In this document: piece after piece, positions 1 to 5,765 of the stretch
Position numbering within the stretch: the stretch's first letter is position 1
Layout of the letters: each line of letters starts with the position of its first letter
NCBI GenBank assembly: GCA_002429165.1
Contig: DIYV01000146.1
Coordinates: forward strand, 3,243 to 9,421
DNA length: 6,179 nt
Direction of reading: 5' to 3'
Source: Gallionella sp. UBA6045
GTDB taxonomy: Bacteria; Pseudomonadota; Gammaproteobacteria; Burkholderiales; Gallionellaceae
The notes under the pieces: generated by a model
What the model was told of the DNA's origin: nothing
The model's input: only the letters and a program-made list of their open reading frames with translations
The model's database searches: none
Translations under genes and position numbers: made by a program

Positions 1-449
1 ACACCGTACAGCGGATAACGGAAGCGTGATGTCTTGACGCGGCTGCCATACAGTTTCGGTTCGTAGTAGCCGGTGAACAGTCCCTGTGAAGACCCGTCCG
101 GGTTGTACACCTGATAGGGTGTGAAATCTTCCTCAAAAAAAGCATGCAACGCGTTGTTGTCCGGCTGCGTCATCTGATCGGCGCGGGTGCATACGGTTTG
201 CCAGCCAGGCTTGCTTTTCAGTGCATTACAGCTTTGCCAGAAGGCCGCCCAGGCGGGTTGCAAATCTGCTGTTTGCCAATCCGGCAGCATCTCCCACTTG
301 CTTACCGCGAACGGTGGATATGGTTTTGAATTGAGGATGGCGAGTTGCGATGAGGTGGTACAGGCCGCAAGAAAAATCAGCACCAGGGGTAAAGCGCGTT
401 GTGTTGATGTTTTTAGTCGCGCGCCAAAAGCAGAGTCAGTGCAGAACAC
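1..449 (-). CDS. mltA: Membrane-bound lytic murein transglycosylase A (MltA-like lipoprotein), N-terminal part, cut by the window start
   Basis: About 149 codons are visible and the C-terminal part lies outside the window. The family cleaves the MurNAc-GlcNAc bond of peptidoglycan to give 1,6-anhydro ends, working from the periplasmic face of the outer membrane. Seen: a hydrophobic stretch (LPLVLIFLAAC, about residues 20-30) ending in a lipobox L-A-A-C with Cys30 as the likely lipidated residue, then a low-complexity linker, then GLFTGYYEP at about residues 123-131. The FTGYY motif is the hallmark of the MltA domain, and the following YGSR and YPLYG also fit. The catalytic Asp of the family would be in the missing part. 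The start is uncertain: the frame has no ATG before the signal sequence. GTG at 449 (used here) or GTG at 458 would both overlap the end of apaG, and neither has a clear ribosome binding site. The n-region of about 18 residues is long for a lipoprotein. Co-transcription with apaG is likely. Confidence 0.85.
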   Translation of the reverse strand, partial: MFCTDSAFGARLKTSTQRALPLVLIFLAACTTSSQLAILNSKPYPPFAVSKWEMLPDWQTADLQPAWAAFWQSCNALKSKPGWQTVCTRADQMTQPDNNALHAFFEEDFTPYQVYNPDGSSQGLFTGYYEPKLYGSRVKTSRFRYPLYG

Positions 450-828
450 GCGGCACACTCAGCACAAATTGCGGAATTTCGACATCGAACTGCGCGCCAT
501 CATCGGTCTGCATCTGGTAACTGCCGCGCATCGTTCCCACCTGCGTGGTCAGCACCGTGCCGCTGGTATATTCGAAGCTCTGGCTGGGTTTCAGAAGTGG
601 TTGCTCTCCCACCACACCTTGTCCGCGCACTTCCTGCACATGGTTGTGGGCATCGGTGATGATCCAGTGGCGGCTGATGAGTTTTGCGGATGAATGACCG
701 AGATTGGTAATGGTGATGGTGTAGGAAAAAACGAAACGGTTGCCCGCTTCATCGGATTGATCCGGCAGGTAATTGACCTGAGTTTCTATGACAACGCCAT
801 GTTGGTTGATTTCTTCCATGCGCGGCAT
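436..828 (-). CDS. apaG: ApaG family protein (Co2+/Mg2+ efflux-associated DUF525 domain)
   Basis: This is a complete small gene of about 130 residues from the ATG at 828. The whole protein is one ApaG fold, a fibronectin-III-like beta sandwich. Seen: YLPDQSD near the N-terminus, RFVFSYTITITNLG, the family signature SRHWIITDA followed by VQEVRGQGVVGEQP, then FEYTSGTVL, GTMRGSYQM and the typical C-terminal ending PRVLH. The family is linked genetically to cobalt resistance and Mg2+ efflux in Salmonella and E. coli, where it neighbours apaH and ksgA, but its biochemical role is not settled. Here the partner is mltA instead, and the genes overlap. Start choice: ATG at 819 (127 residues) fits the usual length of about 125 equally well, and an in-frame TTG at 855 would add nine residues of no known similarity. 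None has a convincing Shine-Dalgarno sequence. Confidence 0.95.
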   Translation of the reverse strand: MPRMEEINQHGVVIETQVNYLPDQSDEAGNRFVFSYTITITNLGHSSAKLISRHWIITDAHNHVQEVRGQGVVGEQPLLKPSQSFEYTSGTVLTTQVGTMRGSYQMQTDDGAQFDVEIPQFVLSVPRVLH

Positions 829-912
829 TTGAACCGATTTTCGCTTATGTCGCAAGGGGTTCGCGGTGTTTTTATGCTAATCTTGCCAGGTATTTTTCAC
901 TCAAGTTAAATC
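829..912. promoter_or_regulatory. Divergent spacer between apaG and ilvA
   Basis: These 84 bases separate two outward-facing genes, so promoters for both directions should lie here or just inside the genes. The right half (about 866-912) is AT-rich compared with its surroundings, which fits promoter DNA. No pair of -35 and -10 boxes stands out at good spacing upstream of either start codon, and I see no strong dyad. The call rests on position and base composition only. Confidence 0.4.
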
Positions 913-2421
913 ATGAATGGTTATTTGAAACGCATCCTTAACGCGCGCGTCTATGACGTGGCAGTCGAGACCCCGCTGGAAGCGGCGCCCAATCTGTCGG
1001 CGCGCATCGGCAATACGATTTTGCTCAAGCGCGAGGATATGCAGCCGGTATTCTCCTTCAAGCTGCGCGGCGCCTACAACAAGATGGCGCAACTGACGTC
1101 CGAACAACTCAAGTGCGGCGTGATCACCGCATCGGCGGGAAACCATGCCCAGGGCGTGGCGCTCAGCGCGCAGAAGCTTGGCTGCAAAGCCGTCATCGTG
1201 GTGCCGACGACCACGCCGCAAATCAAGATCCAGGCGATCACCGGCCGTGGCGCGAAAGTGGTGCTGCACGGCGATTCGTATTCCGATGCCTACCAGCATG
1301 CGCTGGAGCTGGAACAGAAAAGCAAGATGACCTTTGTGCATCCCTATGACGACCCGGACGTGATCGCCGGGCAGGGTACGATAGCAATGGAAATCCTGCG
1401 CCAGCACACCCGGGCCATCCACGCGATCTTCGTTCCGATCGGCGGCGGCGGCCTGATTGCGGGCGTGGCGGCCTATGTCAAAAATTTGCGCCCGGAGATC
1501 AGGATCATCGGCGTGCAGCCGGTGGATTCCGATGCGATGTATCGTTCGCTGAAAGCCAAACGGCGCATCACGCTCGACCATGTCGGGCTGTTTGCCGACG
1601 GCGTGGCGGTGAAACAGGTCGGCACGGAAACTTTCCGGCTGTGCCGCAAACTGGTCGACGAGATCATCCTGGTGGACACCGACACCGCCTGTGCGGCGCT
1701 CAAGGATGTGTTCGAGGATACCCGCTCGATCCTCGAGCCGGCGGGTGCGCTGTCCATCGCCGGAGCCAAACTGTATGCCGCGCGTGAAAATCTGAAGGGT
1801 GAAACGCTGGTCGCTATCGCGTCCGGTGCGAACATGAATTTCGACCGTCTGCGTTTTGTCGCGGAGCGCGCCGAGATCGGTGAAAAGCGCGAGGCGATAT
1901 TGGCCGTGACGATTCCAGAGACGCCGGGCAGTTTCCGCAAATTCTGCTCGTTGCTCGGCAAGCGCAGCATCACCGAGTTCAATTACCGCTATGACAACCC
2001 GAAAATTGCGCATGTGTTCGTCGGTATCCAGGTGCGTAACCAGCTGGAAACCAGCGAACTGGTGGAAAAATTGCAGCGCAACAAACTCAACACGCTGGAT
2101 CTTAGCGACAACGAAATGGCCAAGCTGCATTTGCGCCATCTGGTCGGCGGGCATGCACCGGAAGCCAAGGATGAAATTATGTTCCGCTTCGAGTTCCCCG
2201 AACGCCCCGGCGCGCTGATGCTGTTCCTGAACAGCATGAGCCACAACTGGAACATCAGCCTGTTCCATTACCGCAACCACGGCGCGGATTACGGCCGGGT
2301 GCTGGTCGGCATGCAGGTGCCGCGCCACGACAAGCAGGCGCTCAAGATCTTCCTTGATAAACTAGGCTACCGCTACTGGGACGAGAGTGGCAATCCGGCG
2401 TATCGGCTGTTCCTGGGTTAA
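913..2421 (+). CDS. ilvA: Threonine ammonia-lyase, biosynthetic (threonine deaminase)
   Basis: This enzyme converts L-threonine to 2-oxobutyrate and ammonia with PLP, the first committed step of isoleucine synthesis in the cytoplasm. The 502 residues are close to E. coli IlvA (514). Seen: the PLP Schiff-base lysine K50 in SFKLRGAYN, SAGNHAQG at 74-81, the glycine loop PIGGGGLIAG (GGGG 177-180) that holds the cofactor phosphate, EPAGAL at 275-280, and SGANMNFDRLRFVAERAEIGE-type sequence from 304, which marks the end of the catalytic domain. After that come two ACT-like regulatory domains, roughly 327-400 (opening AILAVTIPETPGSF) and 420-500 (opening EIMFRFEFPERPGAL). Two such domains define the long, biosynthetic, allosteric form (isoleucine inhibits and valine activates in E. 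coli) rather than the short catabolic TdcB. ATG 913 matches the usual N-terminus, but the ribosome binding site is weak. The stop overlaps the next start by one base. Confidence 0.98.
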   Translation: MNGYLKRILNARVYDVAVETPLEAAPNLSARIGNTILLKREDMQPVFSFKLRGAYNKMAQLTSEQLKCGVITASAGNHAQGVALSAQKLGCKAVIVVPTTTPQIKIQAITGRGAKVVLHGDSYSDAYQHALELEQKSKMTFVHPYDDPDVIAGQGTIAMEILRQHTRAIHAIFVPIGGGGLIAGVAAYVKNLRPEIRIIGVQPVDSDAMYRSLKAKRRITLDHVGLFADGVAVKQVGTETFRLCRKLVDEIILVDTDTACAALKDVFEDTRSILEPAGALSIAGAKLYAARENLKGETLVAIASGANMNFDRLRFVAERAEIGEKREAILAVTIPETPGSFRKFCSLLGKRSITEFNYRYDNPKIAHVFVGIQVRNQLETSELVEKLQRNKLNTLDLSDNEMAKLHLRHLVGGHAPEAKDEIMFRFEFPERPGALMLFLNSMSHNWNISLFHYRNHGADYGRVLVGMQVPRHDKQALKIFLDKLGYRYWDESGNPAYRLFLG

Positions 2422-3035
2422 TGGCAATGCCGGTTGCGCAGCCCATGACTAAACCCGGCATCCGCAAGCAAATCCTTGCCCTGCGCGAGCAGCTTCCCGC
2501 GGCCATGCGTGCCGCCCATGGCGCAGCAATCACCGAACGATTATTGCGGCTGCGCGAGTACCGGCAAGCCGGCACCATACTGGGCTACATGAATTTTGGT
2601 GCGGAGTTTGCCAGTGAGTTCTGGATACAGCAGGTGTTGGCGGATGGCAAGAAATTAGCCCTGCCGCGGGTGAATCACCATACCAGCCAGCTCGACCTGT
2701 TTTGGGTGGAAGACCTCGAAAACCAGTTGGCAACAGGGTTGTGGGGGATACGCGAGCCTGTAGTTGAACTCTGTGAGAGGCTGACCATGATAAATGAGGT
2801 AGAATTCGCCCTGTTGCCCGGGGTGGCATTTACCCGGGATGGCGCGCGGCTGGGCTATGGCCGCGGTTTTTATGACAAGCTTTTGGCTCGCATGACTATC
2901 CAACCCGCTTTGGTGGCAGCAGCATTTGAGCTTCAAATCGTCGAACAAATCCCACAGGAAGCGACGGATGTAAAAGTCGAATGGATTATCACCGAACAAG
3001 AAACAATCGCTTGTTCGGAAAATGGGAACCCCTGA
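2421..3035 (+). CDS. 5-formyltetrahydrofolate cyclo-ligase (5,10-methenyl-THF synthetase)
   Basis: The enzyme uses ATP to turn 5-formyl-THF into 5,10-methenyl-THF, returning a stored and inhibitory folate to the one-carbon pool. At 204 residues it is slightly longer than E. coli YgfA/Fau (about 182). Seen: an N-terminal basic helix (KPGIRKQILALREQLP), TILGYMNFGAEF (about 52-63), KKLALPRV, the conserved GLWGIREP, and the signature GVAFTRDGARLGYGRGFYDK at 134-153, whose LGYGxGFYD core forms the nucleotide/folate site. Residue 148 is Arg where many members have Gly, probably a tolerated variation. The start ATG shares a base with the ilvA stop (TAATG), which suggests translational coupling. In-frame ATGs at 2427 and 2445 are alternatives, and the last would give a length nearer the family norm. 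The symbols fthC, ygfA and fau are all in use for this family. Confidence 0.95.
   Translation: MAMPVAQPMTKPGIRKQILALREQLPAAMRAAHGAAITERLLRLREYRQAGTILGYMNFGAEFASEFWIQQVLADGKKLALPRVNHHTSQLDLFWVEDLENQLATGLWGIREPVVELCERLTMINEVEFALLPGVAFTRDGARLGYGRGFYDKLLARMTIQPALVAAAFELQIVEQIPQEATDVKVEWIITEQETIACSENGNP
2992..3018 (+). repeat. Perfect 9-bp inverted repeat at the 3' end of the cyclo-ligase gene, upstream of aceE
   Basis: CCGAACAAG (2992-3000) and its exact reverse complement CTTGTTCGG (3010-3018) flank a 9-base loop. The element lies inside the last codons of the cyclo-ligase gene, 14 bases before its stop and about 50 bases before the aceE start. No T-run follows, so it does not look like an intrinsic terminator. 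It could be a regulator site or an mRNA hairpin between the two genes, or chance. The core CGAACAA also occurs upstream at 2942-2948. Confidence 0.6.
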
Positions 3036-3036
3036 A

Positions 3037-3049
3037 ATTACGTTGTAAT
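3037..3049 (+). repeat. Short dyad in the aceE leader
   Basis: ATTAC (3037-3041), a GTT spacer and GTAAT (3045-3049) form a perfect 5-bp inverted repeat in the 32-base gap between the cyclo-ligase gene and aceE. It is short enough to arise by chance. It does not match the AATTGGT-type PdhR operator of E. coli as I recall it. It is recorded because it sits directly before the aceE ribosome binding site. Confidence 0.3.
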
Positions 3050-3053
3050 AATA

Positions 3054-3059
3054 GAGAGA
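3054..3059 (+). promoter_or_regulatory. Ribosome binding site of aceE
   Basis: GAGAGA lies 8 bases before ATG 3068. It supports that start over the upstream in-frame ATG at 2981, which lies inside the cyclo-ligase gene and would add 29 residues unlike any AceE N-terminus. Confidence 0.6.
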
Positions 3060-3067
3060 ACGGAACG

Positions 3068-5746
3068 ATGGCATCATTACCTGATTACGATCCGCAAGAA
3101 ACCCAGGAGTGGCTGGACGCCCTGGAGTCGGTGCTGGAGAACGAAGGCGCGGAGCGCGCCCATTTTCTGCTCGAGCAGCTAATCGATAAAGCGCGCCTTT
3201 CGGGCGCAGGCATGCCGTTCAGCGCGGTTACGCCGTATTGCAACACCATAGCGCTAGCCGATGAGCAACGCTCCACCGGCAACCAGGATCTGGAACACCG
3301 CATCCGTGCGTGGACACGCTGGAACGCGATGGTGCTGGTTCTGAATGCCAACCGCGACTCGTCCGAGCTGGGCGGGCATATCGCCAGTTTTGCTTCCGCA
3401 GCCACCCTGTACGATGTGGCATTCAATCATTTCTTCCACGGCAAGACCGACGATCACGGCGGTGATCTGGTGTATTTCCAGGGACATTCGTCGCCCGGCG
3501 TCTATGCCCGTGCATTTCTCGAGGGACGCATCAGCGAGGAACAGATGTACAAGTTCCGCCAGGAATCCGAAGGCGGCGGCCTGTCTTCCTATCCCCATCC
3601 GTGGCTGATGCCCGACTTCTGGCAGTTCCCCACGGTGTCGATGGGCCTCGGACCGCTGATGGCGATCTATCAGGCCCGCTTCATGCGCTATCTGGAACAT
3701 CGCGGTATGGTTCAGACAGCGGGACGCAAAGTGTGGGCATACCTTGGTGACGGCGAGACCGATGAGCCGGAATCGCTGGGCGCAGTCTCGATGGCGGGGC
3801 GCGAGAAGCTCGACAACCTGATTTTCGTGGTCAACTGCAATCTGCAGCGCCTCGACGGTCCGGTGCGCGGCAATGGCAAGATCATCCAGGAGCTGGAAGG
3901 GGTATTCCGCGGCGCGGGCTGGAACGTGATCAAGGTGGTGTGGGGAAACCAGTGGGACCGCCTGTTCGCCAAGGACAAGAACGGCCTGCTGCAAAAGCGC
4001 ATGCAGGAAGCGGTGGACGGTGATTACCAGACATACAAATCGAAGGACGGTGCCTATGTGCGCGAGCACTTCTTCGGCAAATATCCGGAATTGCTCGAGA
4101 TGGTCGCCGATATGTCCGATGCCGAAATCTGGCGCTTGAATCGCGGCGGTCACGATCCGCGCAAAGTATTTGCCGCTTATGCGGCGGCCAGCCAACACAC
4201 CGGCCAACCGACCGTGATCCTGGCCAAGACCGTCAAGGGCTACGGCATGGGCGAAGCGGGGGAAGGCCAGAATATCACCCACCAGCAAAAGAAAATGGCC
4301 GGCGAAGTGCTGCTCAAGTTCCGCGACCGTTTCAACATTCCGCTGACTGACGAACAGGTCGCCAGCATGAATTTCTATCGTCCTCCCGAGGACAGCCTGG
4401 AGATGAAATATCTCAGGGAGCGCGGACGTGAGATGGGTGTGGTACCGCAACGCACGCCGGTGAACGAGCCGCTGCAGATACCAGGCCTGGAGGCGTTCGA
4501 TGCATTGCTGAAAGGCACCGAAGATCGCGAAATCTCCACCACCATGGCATTCGTGCGCATGCTCGGTATTCTGGTCAAGGACAAGAATATCGGCAAGCAG
4601 GTCGTGCCTATCGTGCCGGATGAGTCGCGCACTTTCGGCATGGAAGGCATGTTCCGCCAGCTCGGCATCTTCTCGCAAGTCGGTCAGCTTTATACCCCGC
4701 AGGATTCCGATCAGTTGATGTTTTACAAGGAAGACCAGAACGGCCAGATTTTGCAGGAAGGCATCAACGAAGCCGGTGCGATGTCGTCATGGCTTGCCGC
4801 CGCTACCGCTTACGCGAACCACGGCAAGGCGATGCTGCCGTTCTACATTTACTACTCGATGTTCGGTTTCCAGCGTATCGGCGATCTGGCCTGGGCGGCC
4901 GGCGACTTGCGCGCGCGAGGTTTTTTGCTGGGAGGCACGGCAGGCCGCACCACGCTGAACGGCGAAGGTTTGCAGCACGAAGACGGCCACAGCCACCTGA
5001 TGTCTGCAACCATTCCGAATTGCGTGTCCTACGACCCGACCTTCGCCTATGAACTTGCGGTGATCATTCACGACGGCTTGCGCCGCATGTATGTCGAACA
5101 GCAGGATGTTTTCTACTACCTTACCGTGATGAACGAAAACTACGCCCATCCGGCAATGCCGAAGGGCGCGGAAGAGGGCATCATCAAGGGCATGTACCTG
5201 TTCAGTGAAGGCAAGGGGCAAGGTACAAAGGGGAAGGGACAAGGAAACAGTCCCCGCGTGCAACTGATGGGCAGCGGCACCATCCTTCGCGAGGTCATCG
5301 CGGCGGCGGACTTGCTGGAGAAGGACTTTGGCGTCGGATCTGACATCTGGAGCGTGACCAGCTTCACCGAGTTGCGCCGCGACGGGATGGATTGCGAACG
5401 CTGGAACATGCTGCATCCGGAAACCAAAGCGCGGGTCAGCTATGTCGAGCAGTGCCTGTCCGGCCGCAGCGGTCCGGTGATCGCCGCGACCGATTACATG
5501 CGCTCGTTTGCCGACCAGATTCGCGGTTTTCTGCCCGGGCATTTCAAGGTGCTGGGCACGGACGGTTTCGGCCGCTCCGACACGCGCAAGAAATTGCGCA
5601 AGTTCTTTGAAGTTGACCGTCACTACATCGCGGTTGCGGCACTCAAGGCATTGGCCGACGAGGGCACGATCAAGGCCGGCGAAGTCAGCAAGGCGATCAA
5701 GCTTTACAAAATCAATCCCGACAAACCCAACCCGACGACTGTTTAA
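3068..5746 (+). CDS. aceE: Pyruvate dehydrogenase E1 component, homodimeric type
   Basis: The thiamine-diphosphate E1 enzyme decarboxylates pyruvate and passes the acetyl group to the lipoyl arm of AceF. It acts in the cytoplasmic pyruvate dehydrogenase complex that feeds acetyl-CoA to central metabolism. At 892 residues it is close to E. coli AceE (887) and is the single-chain gammaproteobacterial/betaproteobacterial form, not the alpha/beta form. Seen: an N-terminal E2-binding region starting DYDPQETQEWLDAL; HIASFASAAT with H104; the ThDP/Mg motif GDGETDEPES at 227-236 with NCNLQRLDGPV after it; NITHQQKKM with H405; QEGINEAG with E568, the likely counterpart of E. coli E571; FYIYYSMFGFQRIGD; and GLQHEDGHSH with H637. 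The catalytic histidines and glutamate of the family are therefore all present. Residues 714-728 form an unusual insert, EGKGQGTKGKGQGNS, about nine residues longer than this loop in E. coli. aceF follows 19 bases downstream. Confidence 0.98.
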   Translation: MASLPDYDPQETQEWLDALESVLENEGAERAHFLLEQLIDKARLSGAGMPFSAVTPYCNTIALADEQRSTGNQDLEHRIRAWTRWNAMVLVLNANRDSSELGGHIASFASAATLYDVAFNHFFHGKTDDHGGDLVYFQGHSSPGVYARAFLEGRISEEQMYKFRQESEGGGLSSYPHPWLMPDFWQFPTVSMGLGPLMAIYQARFMRYLEHRGMVQTAGRKVWAYLGDGETDEPESLGAVSMAGREKLDNLIFVVNCNLQRLDGPVRGNGKIIQELEGVFRGAGWNVIKVVWGNQWDRLFAKDKNGLLQKRMQEAVDGDYQTYKSKDGAYVREHFFGKYPELLEMVADMSDAEIWRLNRGGHDPRKVFAAYAAASQHTGQPTVILAKTVKGYGMGEAGEGQNITHQQKKMAGEVLLKFRDRFNIPLTDEQVASMNFYRPPEDSLEMKYLRERGREMGVVPQRTPVNEPLQIPGLEAFDALLKGTEDREISTTMAFVRMLGILVKDKNIGKQVVPIVPDESRTFGMEGMFRQLGIFSQVGQLYTPQDSDQLMFYKEDQNGQILQEGINEAGAMSSWLAAATAYANHGKAMLPFYIYYSMFGFQRIGDLAWAAGDLRARGFLLGGTAGRTTLNGEGLQHEDGHSHLMSATIPNCVSYDPTFAYELAVIIHDGLRRMYVEQQDVFYYLTVMNENYAHPAMPKGAEEGIIKGMYLFSEGKGQGTKGKGQGNSPRVQLMGSGTILREVIAAADLLEKDFGVGSDIWSVTSFTELRRDGMDCERWNMLHPETKARVSYVEQCLSGRSGPVIAATDYMRSFADQIRGFLPGHFKVLGTDGFGRSDTRKKLRKFFEVDRHYIAVAALKALADEGTIKAGEVSKAIKLYKINPDKPNPTTV
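5210..5245 (+). repeat. In-frame G/A-rich direct repeats within aceE
   Basis: The stretch is built from imperfect units of the form AAGGGGCAAGG and AAGGGACAAGG, with almost no C or T on the plus strand, unlike the mixed composition on both sides. In the aceE frame it encodes two copies of GKGQG (residues 715-719 and 722-726) separated by TK. Similar G-rich CAAGG repeats are known between genes in many bacteria, so an intergenic-type repeat inserted in frame is a reasonable reading. The reading frame stays open and the conserved sequence VQLMGSGTILREV resumes right after it. Confidence 0.65.
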
Positions 5747-5750
5747 GGCT

Positions 5751-5758
5751 GGGAGGAG
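5751..5758 (+). promoter_or_regulatory. Strong ribosome binding site of aceF
   Basis: GGGAGGAG lies 7 bases before the GTG at 5766 and 16 bases before the ATG at 5775. The spacing selects the GTG as the aceF start. Confidence 0.85.
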
Positions 5759-5765
5759 ACACACT

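Noticed and set aside
187..693. A 168-codon open frame on the plus strand at the window start
   Set aside because: It is antisense to the MltA and ApaG frames, both of which carry diagnostic motifs.
883..911. TTGCCA and TTAAAT with a 17-base spacer, promoter-like, before ilvA
   Set aside because: Transcription would start at about 918, inside the gene and after the ATG at 913, so it cannot serve that start codon.
901..2328. A 475-codon open frame on the minus strand opposite ilvA
   Set aside because: It is rich in His, Gln and Arg with no recognisable domain, and lies wholly opposite a clear IlvA. High-GC codon bias explains long antisense frames.
3044..3049. TGTAAT as a -10 box for aceE
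   Set aside because: No acceptable -35 box lies 15-18 bases upstream, and the resulting leader would barely hold the ribosome binding site.
3254..4678. A 474-codon open frame on the minus strand opposite aceE
   Set aside because: It has the same composition bias and no motifs, and the plus strand has a full AceE with all family motifs.
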